Shown here piece by piece: positions 53,301-60,284 of a stretch of DNA of 64,000 bases. A model generated the notes under the pieces. That model was not told the DNA's origin, searched no databases, and was given only the letters and a program-made list of their open reading frames with translations. The stretch comes from Strongylocentrotus purpuratus (Eukaryota; Echinodermata; Echinoidea; Camarodonta; Strongylocentrotidae): contig NW_022145605.1 of NCBI RefSeq assembly GCF_000002235.5, positions 30,739,274-30,803,273 of the forward strand, in the 5' to 3' direction. Position numbers and translations under genes: made by a program. Each line of letters starts with the position of its first letter. Position 1 is the stretch's first letter.

Positions 53301-55114
53301 TTGCAACAATACCAGTTTATATACCAAACGTTACTTAAAGAATTTTTTTGCTCGCAAAATTAGCATCGCCTTTGTTGTTTGTTTCGGTCGCTTGCCCCCC
53401 CCCCCCCCCCTGACGGAGTACCCCAGGTACGCCACTGCTTCCGAGGTTGTGCGGGTGAGCCTGAATCCGTTGACATGGGTAATATTAAATCTACAAAGCA
53501 CTTAGACACATCGTTGATGTATATATTAGGCGCTAAAAGCCGAATATTATTATTATATATATTCATATGTATTTACAGAAACAGCGTCATCAGCATCGAC
53601 ACTGTTCATTCCGAAGGCCCTCCTCTTACCAACACCCAAGTGATTTCCGGGGACCTATTTTCACCAGGGTGAAGAAGGGCAAATGTCGATTAATGTCTTG
53701 CCAAAGAGGTCAGTGCCGGGCTAGAATTAGAACCATAAACCTTGGATTGAAAACCACGCCACCTTTATATCGGTACAAATGTTGTAGATTTTTTATATTT
53801 TTGATAGGTAAAGAAGTTTCGTTATCTAGAGAAGATGTTAACTCAGTTCAATGTATGGAAGTGCTACCCATACAGGTCGCTTTACATTTCTCTCTTCCAA
53901 TTAGACAGCCAGGAGTCTAATTGGATAACGGGTATCCTTTCGGTTCTTATAATCCTTCAGGATTTCCAGAAACCAGTTTCAAACAAAATATTTCTAACTA
54001 GATCTCATCCATCATGATGTTTTTGTTTCAATGACTTTGTCTCTAGGTCTATATTAGATTCAATATTGAGCCTTTAATTAATTTGCTCATTTTCTCTTGC
54101 GAATTTAAAAGAATTAATCATAAACTGTACATCTTATCCATTACAGCTTTATAAATACCCCCCCCCCATGTATAACTTTAATGCATCTTCGGTAATGATC
54201 ACCAATGCAGTCATTTTGAGGGGTTCTCTTTTTCGGAGATAATCAACAGAGACGATGTAATCACTTTGACATATAGCAAAGACCTTTTACTCTGACTTAC
54301 TTCTGTAGTACCCTTGGCTGAAGGAGATTGCTGTGTGTATAAAACATGATAAAACAAAGAAATGTTACAAGAGCTGTTAAAGGTAATACAAAGTTTTGGG
54401 AAATTTTGAAAATTGGGTGAATAGTGAATCTTTACAATTGTGATATATTTGGATGCCCCTTTGGATGTTTTATAAGCACTAAAAAAGTTAGCCACTAAAA
54501 CACTTCTGCTTTCGCGAAAAATTGAATATAAAAACTTACCGGTGCTCCCGGTAAATTTTGAAAAATTTCAAATAGCGCCTATAGTAACTGCGACCATGAG
54601 AATTTCAGAATATGTATTTGTGATATGTAATTTCCAAACGAGAATAGCTAACCGGTCGATTTTTGTCAAGAAACATTGTTTTATAGCTTAATTAATATCT
54701 TGACTTTGAGAGGGAGCTATACAATATAAAAGGTTTATCATTTACAATTCATATTGCTCCGTTTAGTCTCATTTCTCAACGCCCCCTATCGTCCCCCCAT
54801 GGTCAGAGTCCAGTGGCGGATCCAGGGGGGGGGGGGGGCTCGGGGGGCCCGGGCCCCCCCCCCCTTGAGAAAAAAATCATGTAAAATCACGTGATTTTTA
54901 CCTTTTTTTGGGGTTGGGCCCCCCCCCTGGCGCTCAAGGGGGGGTGCAAATTGAAATTTTTTTGAGGATCAAAAAAAAAAAATGTAATCACTACCCCCCC
55001 CCCCCCCCCACTGAGCGAATTTTTTTTTGCTCGCAAAATTAGCATCGCCTTTGTTGTTTGTTTCGGTCGCTTGCCCCCCCCCCCCCCCCCCGGCGCGTTT
55101 TTCAAATTTTCGGG

Positions 55115-55158
<44 letters not shown>

Positions 55159-58100
55159 TGCTCTGTACCCCCCCCCCCCCCCCCCCCCCCCACTGAGCGA
55201 CTTTTCGGCCGGCGCGATTTTCAAATTTTCGGGAGCCAAAAAAAAAAAAAGTTGGGCCCCCTCTCCTAAGAAATCCTGGATCCGCGCCTGTCAGAGTCAG
55301 CAGCCTAACATGTTAGCCTATGGACGTTTTTTTTTTAAATCGTTAAAAATTCATTTTTTGTTTAAACGAAAAGCACATCCACCCCGACGTACGTTATCAC
55401 TAGCTCTTTCATTGGAACCCTCATGTTTCATTGACTTTTGAAAGTTCACCCACCGTTATTTTTCGAAATAGGTTGCAAGCTCGTCATTGCCTATAATACA
55501 CATGTGAAACAAGTCTAAATTTGGACTCAGTTTGCCAAGCGATTTGAAGATTATAGGTCGAGCACACGAAACATAAAAAGCATGAATTATCATAGATCAC
55601 TTCTGCCTATTTCATTATGTCCATTTCATCCAACCCCTCACCGTAATTTTTCAATTTAGTAAAAGCAAACATTTAGCAGAGGTAAGCAAAAACATGAATA
55701 TTCATGACACACCATGGACTATTCGGTTATTAACAGAGGGGTGCAATCGGTCATCACGTCAAACTCCCCTAATTGCCACCAAGTATTTCATATAATTATA
55801 TAGTTTGGTATGTTTCTTTTACTCACTCATGAATTATTAAATATCAATGATGGTTTAAAGAAATGTAAAAGAAATTTTAGTTGATATTTATTAACAAAGT
55901 AATTTACATTTAGCAAAGCAATCTCACATACAAAATTACTATCAAGTGTCGTCTGCTACGCCGATTGTCGCCTGCTTCGATAAAGGCACATATTTATCGT
56001 TTGGACTGTAAGGTATACCAGGGAGATTTGTATTTTCCTGCAGTACAACGTATAGCAGGAAAATGTTGTATATGCGGATCCTTTTAATGATTACGTAATG
56101 GAGTGGCGAGGCGGTATGATTGAATAACTTAGGCAGGTGAAAGTTATTGTATTGAGAAGGAAAGGAATGTTCAGAAAGGCATAGAGAGGGAAGTGGGCGT
56201 GGTAGCCATTCTAGCTTTGCACCTACATCAGTACGAGAATACACCCGACGGCGCGGTGGCCTGTACTTAGGATATCCTATGGATAGCGCGCGGGCACATC
56301 ACACCCAATGGCATACACCCGGTACCCTGCAACACAGTGGAACATTCTAAGAAATTAAAAAATTATCTACAAAATGGACCTCTCGAATCATCTGAGAAGT
56401 AACTTACCATATTCTGATTACTTCAATGAATGTCAAGATAACAATGGCTGCTTTTCCATCCAAAATTAAAAAAACTTGGTTTGCAATTAGAAATAGTCAA
56501 TTTCTCGATAATTTCGCGAAATATATTTGCCGCCGCATTCAATATGACGTCATTGACAGCTGATTGGCTAGTTTGGTAGTGACGTCGAACGAGCTATGTT
56601 TGTGCTGCAGTGATCGAGCGAAAATGAGACATTCGGAGCAATATCATAACTTTAGACTCGATTTCAACCGCGACAACGACCACTGAATATTATAAGATCG
56701 CATATGCTTCCAATATGTTCATTTGAACCAAATTTATGACCCCATACCAAAGCTTTGTATTACCTTTAGAGAATTCGTGAACATGTGTTAATCTTTTTCT
56801 TGAAAGTATGATTTTTACACGGAAGTGCGAAAGCAGAGATTTATGAAACTAACAACAATTGTTTTCTTCTCGAAACCTTATTTTTTCAATGGATATCAAC
56901 ATAAATCACAAGGACTATGCTGCTTTTGACAGAATCCCCTGCCATATAGATTAAAACGTTAAAACAAGGATTTTATGATTGATTCAACTTCCTCTAGTAT
57001 TTTCCTGAAATTGAATAAAATGTGGCGTACATCACAACAAAGAAGACAAATTGAGGCTCCTTAATTGGAAGAGACGTCGAATAAATCACAAGAACTATGT
57101 ATGTTGTTAACTACCAAAAAGTAGTTTGGGAGGCCACATGCTTTTTTTTTTTTTTTTTTCTCCTTCTTTTTTACAGGTGAACAAGTTTGTCGTTATTTTT
57201 GACGGGATGTGGACCAACGTGCCACTTGCTACGCATCGATTATTGCGCATGTACCACTCTATTATGCTCTCGTACTTAGAGTAGGGACTCACGACTCTTC
57301 CCTAATTAAAGCTCTTTTATCATAGTAGCCGTGGCCCTTAAGAGATGTTACCTCAGTCAGCTGTGTAGATGAATCATTCAGACCAGGTGTAGTAGATATA
57401 GATGTATGCGTAGACACTGCAGTGATATCTGGAGGAGAACTCACTGATGCGGTCAAGGTGTGGTCGGATGGAGGCGAAGATGAGGAGGTGAGGGATGAAG
57501 AAGTCTTTTCTGACGGTACACTCGTGGTGGGTTCAGTGGTTGGTGAGTCTGTTGACCGGCATTCAGTAAATGTTGATAGCGTAGATCCATCTGATGGGTT
57601 CGGGAGCGCTGTCGATGCGATATCGATGACAAATTTACTACAATAATGGTATAAACCACTATAAAAAAATCTGTTGAAGTCCGCATTGAACAAAGAACCT
57701 CCTGAATATTAGAAATAAACCCCAAAACAATAAACAGCACCGATAAACCATATGAAGATAGTTGTCGTCAATAATGCATATATAGTTTGGTTTCTCTTGT
57801 TCAAACTGGTTTGAGTATAGGTTTACAACTCTACCACGGAGGACCATGCTCCTAGCTTCTTGAATATCTTTCCATTTAATTTGATGAATCAAGATATGTC
57901 AAACTCCATTTCCTTCACCTCCACCATACTTCAAAACTGGAGACCTGCATTTCATACTGGGGCGTTGCTAGGCCTTTGTAAATGGGTGGGGTTGAACAAA
58001 ATAGGGGACCAGGTAGCTGAATTCGACAAAGCTCAAGACACGCATAGCCACGATGAAAGATATTATGATCAAAAGTTTGTAAATGATTATTATGATGATG

Positions 58101-59669
58101 ATCATGATGATGATAACTATCACAGTAATAACAGTATTGTTAATGATAGTAGCAGTAGTAATTATAACAGTTAATATAAAGATAGCAATGAAAAAAATTA
58201 CGATAATACTAACAATAATATAATAATAAACATGATAAATATTTTTTTAAATAACAGTAATGACATCAACATCAATGGTAGAAAAAGTGTAATGCTATTG
58301 ATGAAATAGATTTTTTAAATTATTGGCCTATTTGCTACATTTGTATCTGGCAAAATACTTACGTTTTTACTCCACATTATATAGGAAGGCTAGTATTCAT
58401 ACGAAACAAACACGTTCGTTAGCCTTAAAAGGCTAAGGTCATCCCCATTCGAAAAGGCCTTACATGAACAAACCCATCCATTTATTTTTATGAATTGATA
58501 CATGACATGCGTATTCTACAGACAGGACTGCATCGATAAAGACGATTCCAACGTCCACCAATATAGCTTCGCCTTGGTTTAACAATCAAGAAGAGCTGAG
58601 TAGAGTAGTTAATCAGATTAGCTAGGCAATCAAGAAGGCATTACATCAAACAAACCATGCACTTATTTTTATGATTGGATACATCACCTGTGTATTCTAC
58701 AGACACGACTGCATCGATGTCGAGGTAACCACCGTCCGCATCGAAATATCCGCCTGGTGCAACCCCAAGACAGTACTTGGTAGAGTAGTTAGCTAGTAGG
58801 ATATAGGCCAGACTCCCACAGGTGTAGGTGTCACCACAGTGAACAATGCTGTTAGCTGCCTCCGTGGCATCCACAGTCGATGTAATAGTCCCTCCATTCC
58901 CGTCATCTGATTTTACCGTCACGTTAGCATGTGTAACCTGGATGGTGTCCAGTGAGCCTTTTGGACACGCAGGGAATATTGGATCGCATAGATACTGTGC
59001 AGTTTCTTTGTAGTGAATCAAACAAACAAATATATTAGGCTCCTATACGATCACTTTGTATAATATGCTTTTACGAAAAAGAAAAAAAAAGAAATTGAAA
59101 AGAAAAGCCGTATAATAGTAAATATGCGTTATTTACAATACTACAATAACATAATTAAAGAGTGAGTGCATCAAATGCCTTTCTGACGAATCCTTATTAT
59201 GGGTTGCAAAATAGTTTAATCTTATATTGACATCGTAGGAAAATTATGCCATAAAAGTTTAAGTATTGCGTTGCAATAAACAACTTGACGGTACCTTCAC
59301 TTCAATATAGGAGTTCATTTCCTAAATACTCATCGGCAGGGCATTTCAGTTTTCACGGGGAATGGAGTCATGACAATATCGAAGATTTTTTACATGGATA
59401 TCCCCTGTCACTCCACAGTCTTCTGGAAACGGTTGATGATACCAATTTATTGCCCCACCCCTCAAAATATTTGACTCATTTACGCTCTGAATATTACCAA
59501 GAGGTCCGACCATGACTGTCCAAGAGACCGTAAACTTCGAACTTTTGACCTTTTGGTCTCTTATCTCGCAAAAACTTTTTCTCAAAATTCATTTATATTG
59601 AAATATATAAGCCATCTTACCTAGGCGTATTTGGAAACACTGTGAATCTCCTCTTGTGACAGGTAAGAG
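30043..59669 (-). CDS. Adhesion GPCR (class B2) copy B, 20 exons recognised
   Basis: The product is a cell-surface adhesion G-protein-coupled receptor. Exons, 5' to 3': 59621-59669, 59394-59557, 58688-59005, 57352-57608, 54301-54330, 50045-50141, 48818-48943, 47158-47363, 46438-46493, 41681-41798, 41101-41195, 40119-40224, 38666-38819, 35761-35827, 35484-35550, 33568-33656, 32274-32403, 31600-31641, 31073-31159, 30043-30141. From the third exon on, every junction is AG/GT with matching phase (about 714 residues). The GPS has the four expected Cys and the cleavage site CDHM/TSFAILV. TM3 has the conserved Cys and WMLVEG, ECL2 has CWLNPTDG, TM6 FPLLGIAWIL, and TM7 GFFVAWLYCFLNSE. In this family self-cleavage at the GPS leaves a tethered agonist that activates the 7TM. 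The ligand and G protein cannot be read from sequence. The signal peptide and first exon were not found, and the first junctions are uncertain. Confidence 0.93.
30610..30825. repeat. Imperfect tandem duplication in the last introns
   Basis: Two units share GTTAACA, TGTA, AAAGATTCTCATACCAGCACA and TTGAGGCTCATGAA (30615-30690 and 30742-30820). They are non-coding. Confidence 0.7.
31073..31159 (-). CDS. Copy B exon: juxtamembrane C-tail (helix 8)
   Basis: The exon is 87 nt, phase 0 in and out. VRNAIREHVRKSRESRAS follows TM7 directly, giving the class B pattern NSEVRNAIREHVRK with a basic amphipathic helix 8. It ends in a Ser/Thr-rich stretch, NPSTVSTTE. Confidence 0.93.
31600..31641 (-). CDS. 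Copy B exon: TM7, conserved 42-nt exon
   Basis: Exactly 42 nt, encoding GFFVAWLYCFLNSE in phase 0 with borders TTGCAG and GAG/GTATGT. A 14-codon TM7 exon is an ancient feature of class B receptors. Skipping of the equivalent exon is known in some vertebrate class B receptors and gives TM7-deleted forms; phase 0 on both sides would permit the same here. Confidence 0.95.
32274..32403 (-). CDS. Copy B exon: TM6 and start of TM7
   Basis: The exon is 130 nt, phase 2 in and 0 out. It encodes AGLRSTLLLFPLLGIAWILT followed by PHVKALEYTFNLLNSLQ. The L-R-S-T-L-L-L-F-P-L-L-G motif is typical of class B2 TM6. A decayed duplicate lies at 33285-33353. Confidence 0.95.
32960..33290. repeat. CA-rich microsatellite interrupted by a hAT-like MITE
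   Basis: ACACAC-rich tracts on both sides of the element at 33051-33196. Confidence 0.85.
33051..33196. mobile_element. hAT-like MITE with perfect 8-bp target duplication
   Basis: The ends are CAGGCACGTAGCCAGAG and GGCTTCGTGCCTG. ATACACAC directly flanks both sides (33043-33050 and 33197-33204). Length is 146 bp with a G/C-run interior and no gene. Confidence 0.85.
33285..33353 (-). pseudogene. Decayed duplicate of the TM6 exon
   Basis: After a preserved acceptor (TTATTCAG) the minus strand aligns with the TM6 exon for about 69 nt at roughly 70 percent identity by eye: AGCTGATCTTTGGAGC against AGCTGGACTTCGGAGC, and CATTGGATATTGGCTC against GCTTGGATATTGACAC. Translation gives ADLWSPPFLLGLLDIHWILA, then H and a stop. 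Intron sequence upstream of the acceptor is also similar. It lies between the TM5 and the real TM6 exon, as an alternative exon would, but it can no longer encode a full helix. Confidence 0.8.
33568..33656 (-). CDS. Copy B exon: TM5
   Basis: The exon is 89 nt, phase 0 in and 2 out. VNVVILLLVVKTVVSASRGQ forms TM5 and leads into the third intracellular loop, LDNDKIKQIK. The donor is TCAA/GTAATA. Confidence 0.93.
34280..34540 (+). mobile_element. LINE-type 3' tail in intron
   Basis: A non-coding segment ends in GAATAAAATGAACTGAACTGAACTGAA, here split as GAATAAAATG plus three ACTGA units. This is the usual 3' end of a 5'-truncated LINE. The 5' limit is uncertain. Confidence 0.45.
35347..35440. 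repeat. C/A homopolymer and AATA microsatellite
   Basis: A run of C, then A, then (AAT)n and (AAAT)n in the intron between TM5 exons. A similar C/A/AAT tract is at 5055-5097. Confidence 0.9.
35484..35550 (-). CDS. Copy B exon: ECL2 and start of TM5
   Basis: The exon is 67 nt, phase 2 in and 0 out. It encodes CWLNPTDGTIWAFTGPAIAI then VL. The Cys is the partner of the TM3 Cys in the conserved disulphide, and W-x-F-x-G-P is a class B2 hallmark. Confidence 0.95.
35692..35725. repeat. TA microsatellite
   Basis: (TA)n within the short intron between the TM4 and ECL2 exons. Confidence 0.9.
35761..35827 (-). CDS. Copy B exon: TM4
   Basis: The exon is 67 nt, phase 1 in and 2 out. It completes GWG and reads GPAVILIITGGLKHQSYGYE then R. 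The G-W-G-x-P of TM4 is assembled across the junction with the TM3 exon. The donor is AAG/GTGAGT. Confidence 0.93.
36367..38396. mobile_element. GC-rich inverted-repeat element with TTA target duplication
   Basis: Terminal inverted repeats of about 35 bp: TGCTACGTTTACACTATGTT at the left continues CCCGGCGGCCACGGCA, and the right end is its complement with one base missing. TTA flanks both sides (36364-36366 and 38397-38399). The 2.0-kb interior is GC-rich in an AT-rich intron and contains diverged internal repeats with CAGCGTGTTGCTAGCGCGCT and GGTCCACGCATGCACCGCG. Open frames occur in several phases but overlap on both strands, as expected of CpG-rich repeats, and show no domain. A 3-bp TTA duplication fits PIF/Harbinger-like elements, but this is tentative. 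Confidence 0.8.
38666..38819 (-). CDS. Copy B exon: TM3 and start of TM4
   Basis: The exon is 154 nt, phase 0 in and 1 out. YACKAYAFILHYFSLAMMFW continues MLVEGVHLYRQIIQVF and ends ILGWG. It contains the disulphide Cys, H-Y-F-x-L-A and W-M-x-V-E-G, all hallmarks of secretin/adhesion receptors. Confidence 0.96.
40119..40224 (-). CDS. Copy B exon: ICL1 and TM2
   Basis: The exon is 106 nt, phase 2 in and 0 out. SLTADRVIIHANLMVAILFV then DIIFFAGINPIEIE. The H-x-N-L start of TM2 is conserved in the family. Confidence 0.94.
40505..40680 (-). mobile_element. SINE-like fragment with a conserved-type central domain
   Basis: On the minus strand the order is CCCCGGCCGCGTCATACC, then GATGGGAGTTGTTGCTACC, TTGTTTGGCGTTCAAC and AAGGGATAGAGCAACG. 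Similar wording is found in SINEs of several invertebrate groups, as far as I recall. It lies in the intron between TM1 and TM2 and has no coding frame. Confidence 0.45.
41101..41195 (-). CDS. Copy B exon: TM1
   Basis: The exon is 95 nt, phase 0 in and 2 out. DGDIISDILTWVGLGLSVTS then LVISLITFFIL. It follows the tethered-agonist exon directly, as usual for adhesion GPCRs. Confidence 0.94.
41681..41798 (-). CDS. Copy B exon: GPS and tethered agonist
   Basis: The exon is 118 nt, phase 2 in and 0 out. KWSSTGCRETSTENV is followed by NMTSCYCDHM and the Stachel-type peptide TSFAILVSLLPSEL. H-M/T is the predicted autoproteolysis site. With CSFW from the preceding exon all four GPS Cys are present. 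Confidence 0.97.
41884..42396. mobile_element. Foldback element, Tc1/mariner-like MITE, copy 3 (truncated)
   Basis: The right end (GACTCACACGG then TA) and central palindrome are kept, but about 160 bp of the left end is missing. It sits between the GPS exon and the TU-like element, about 30 bp from the latter. Confidence 0.8.
43434..43819 (+). mobile_element. 5'-truncated LINE with 15-bp target duplication
   Basis: AGTTTAGAAAATAAG occurs at both 43419-43433 and 43820-43834. The 386 bp between ends in AAAATTTAATAAACACACAA, a 3'-tail-like sequence. It therefore inserted into the TU-like element region by target-primed reverse transcription. Confidence 0.8.
44311..44352. repeat. GA microsatellite in the TU loop
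   Basis: (GA)n of about 40 bp in the central loop of the foldback element. Confidence 0.9.
46040..46412 (+). mobile_element. LINE-type 3' end in intron
   Basis: A T-rich non-coding segment ends in CCAATAAATCAAATCAAA and related TCAAA repeats, which looks like the 3' tail of a non-LTR retrotransposon. A short hydrophobic frame at 46050-46274 has no family likeness. Confidence 0.45.
46438..46493 (-). CDS. Copy B exon: first part of the GPS
   Basis: The exon is 56 nt, phase 0 in and 2 out. MIGQKYFSPTCSFWDIKT. The C-x-F-W-D motif opens the GPS and pairs with the Cys in the next exon. Confidence 0.93.
47158..47363 (-). CDS. Copy B exon: GAIN beta-sandwich
   Basis: The exon is 206 nt, phase 1 in and 0 out. 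GNDQLPVTIGIVTSARLSDL, then VNLRVASNVITATVFIG and HELVSIPFSFTLIHST. The last segment matches the GAIN strand pattern that precedes C-x-F-W (usually V-x-I-x-F-x-H). Two NNxT/NAT sites are possible N-glycosylation sites. Confidence 0.9.
47839..48174 (-). mobile_element. Inverted-repeat element R, copy 3
   Basis: A short (336 bp) internally deleted copy in reverse orientation. Ends TATTGCTCCGGTTGTCTCAT and GAGACTAAACGGAGCTATAT. Confidence 0.75.
48818..48943 (-). CDS. Copy B exon: GAIN segment with two Cys
   Basis: The exon is 126 nt, phase 1 in and 1 out. IYVYRSVLEDLCATEWTD, SPNGDRFSLPV and NYFCERNDQSK. The preceding intron has a clear pyrimidine tract before CGCTAG. Confidence 0.9.
50045..50141 (-). 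CDS. Copy B exon: GAIN helical segment
   Basis: The exon is 97 nt, phase 0 in and 1 out. KDLQFLSDLDILEQMV then FDIGMNLSTGQSIEVN, with donor AATA/GTAAGT. Amphipathic spacing fits a GAIN-A helix. Confidence 0.9.
51290..53560 (+). mobile_element. tRNA-derived SINE split by a hAT element
   Basis: The SINE halves are 51290-51495 and 53438-53560, with B-box-like GGGTTTCGAGTC and the GCCGAATATTATTATTA tail. It is the orthologue of the uninterrupted SINE at 4106-4460. Confidence 0.8.
51496..53437. mobile_element. hAT-like element, 1.94 kb, perfect 8-bp target duplication
   Basis: CTTCCGAG flanks both ends (51488-51495 and 53438-53445). The ends CACTGGCGTACC and GGTACGCCACTG are inverted repeats with one mismatch. 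From about 52150 to 53400 the interior consists of diverged units of roughly 100-150 bp with CGCTCGCTACGCTCGCTCG, AAAATGGAATT and CTGCAACAAT landmarks. No transposase frame was seen. G, C and A homopolymers near both ends may be of uncertain length. Confidence 0.85.
53575..53780 (-). mobile_element. tRNA-like SINE fragment, minus strand
   Basis: Minus-strand head GGTGGCGTGGTTTTCAATCC with B-box-like GGTTCTAATTCTAGC. Orthologue of 4475-4690. Confidence 0.5.
54301..54330 (-). CDS. Copy B 30-nt micro-exon of the stalk
   Basis: QSPSAKGTTE, phase 0 in and out, between ACACACAG and GAA/GTAAGT. It joins the stalk exon to the GAIN exon. Confidence 0.85.
54752..56643 (+). mobile_element. Inverted-repeat element R, copy 2 (interrupted)
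   Basis: The left end ATTGCTCCGTTTAGTCTCAT and right end AAAATGAGACATTCGGAGCA are inverted repeats. Compared with copy 1 it carries a hAT insertion at 54811-55290 and a further insert of about 620 bp near 55980-56600 of unknown type. Confidence 0.75.
54811..55290. mobile_element. hAT-like element in element R, perfect 8-bp target duplication
   Basis: TCAGAGTC flanks both sides (54803-54810 and 55291-55298). The ends CAGTGGCGGATCCAGG and CCTGGATCCGCGCCTG are inverted repeats. The empty site is present in element R copy 1 near 27495. The interior is full of G, C and A homopolymers. Confidence 0.88.
57352..57608 (-). CDS. Copy B exon: Ser/Thr/Pro-rich mucin-like stalk
   Basis: The exon is 257 nt, phase 1 in and 0 out. 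NPSDGSTLSTFTECRSTDSP then long runs such as LTSSSSPPSDHTLTASVSS and SISTTPGLNDSSTQLTE. The acceptor AG used in copy A is lost; an AG 9 nt upstream keeps the frame and adds three residues. Confidence 0.85.
58495..58575 (-). pseudogene. Partial duplicate of the Cys-module exon tail
   Basis: The minus strand reads NQGEAILVDVGIVFIDAVLS then VEYA, resembling the end of the adjacent exon, without an AG/GT donor. Shared with copies A and C. Confidence 0.65.
58688..59005 (-). CDS. Copy B exon: Cys-containing extracellular module
   Basis: The exon is 318 nt, phase 1 in and 1 out. CDPIFPACPKGSLDTIQV, VKSDDGNGGTITSTVDATEA, HCGDTYTCGSLAYILLANYS, and LDIDAVVSVEYT. Potential N-glycosylation at ANVT and ANYST. 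The domain family is not recognised. Confidence 0.85.
59394..59557 (-). CDS. Copy B exon: upstream extracellular segment
   Basis: KFTVSWTVMVGPLGNIQSV then WYHQPFPEDCGVTGDIH. The acceptor is uncertain. Its phase-0 end conflicts with the next exon; a 27-nt candidate at 59295-59321 (EMNSYIEVK, with AG and GT borders) does not change the phase, so the junction is unresolved. Confidence 0.55.
59621..59669 (-). CDS. Copy B exon: most upstream exon recognised
   Basis: LLPVTRGDSQCFQIRL, 49 nt, with a strong CTAG/GTAAGA donor shared with copy A. Confidence 0.65.
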
Positions 59670-60129
59670 CTGAATCCGTATTTACACCAATTTATGAAAT
59701 ATAAAAGGAAACAAATCATGGTTACAAGAAAACAAGGAAACGAAAAAAAATAAATTGGAAAATAAATGTTACTTGAATCATACATGTATCAACACTCCGG
59801 TATTTATCATTTATCTGTTACTGTCTTGCCTAAATTCACTCATCCTATGGATAATAAATCATTAAGAGCGATGATAATATTGCTGCTATTGATGGTCAAG
59901 CGTGTGTTTATACGTCGTTATGTGAATCTGGAAGTGGCATTGCTTCAATAGCCTACGTATCATCGAAGCGCCAAGTTTGTATGATATTGGTTTCGTTTAT
60001 TGGGGAGGGGGTGCCAATATTCAATTTGAATTTTCTGATTGTGGTCACATATATTTTTGGTGAAAATATATGACACGTTTCACTTTCTTTCTGTCATAAG
60101 CCTTTATTTGACAAGCAATGTCGATTTTA

Positions 60130-60255
60130 ATCAATGTCTATTTTAACAAAGGGCACGAGCACATCGACTCGGTTTCGGGCCTGGGACCTCCCAATAGGGA
60201 GACCATTGATCTACCACTGAGCTTTTGCATCTCCTCAACTCTTAGCATGTTTCAA
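60130..60255 (-). mobile_element. tRNA-derived SINE head, minus strand
   Basis: Orthologue of 11140-11260, nearly identical. Confidence 0.55.
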
Positions 60256-60284
60256 AGTATCTTGACACAATTGCCAAGCGTATC

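Larger units (their letters stand above)
54381..56765. mobile_element. TTAA-flanked element hosting two nested insertions
   Basis: The left end is TTAA then AGGTAATACAAAG, and the right end is CTTTGTATTACCT then TTAG (worn TTAA). The empty site is visible in copy A at about 5325 (GCTGTTAAAGAATTTG). Target choice is piggyBac-like, as for 11687-12169. Most of its length is element R (54752-56643), which itself contains a hAT element. Confidence 0.8.
48580..60280. repeat. Segmental duplication, copy B (partner 560-11330)
   Basis: Direct repeat of 560-11330. It is longer mainly because of a 1.94-kb hAT element, a 2.38-kb TTAA element stack and several small indels, partly offset by a 2.36-kb insert private to copy A. 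Confidence 0.93.
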
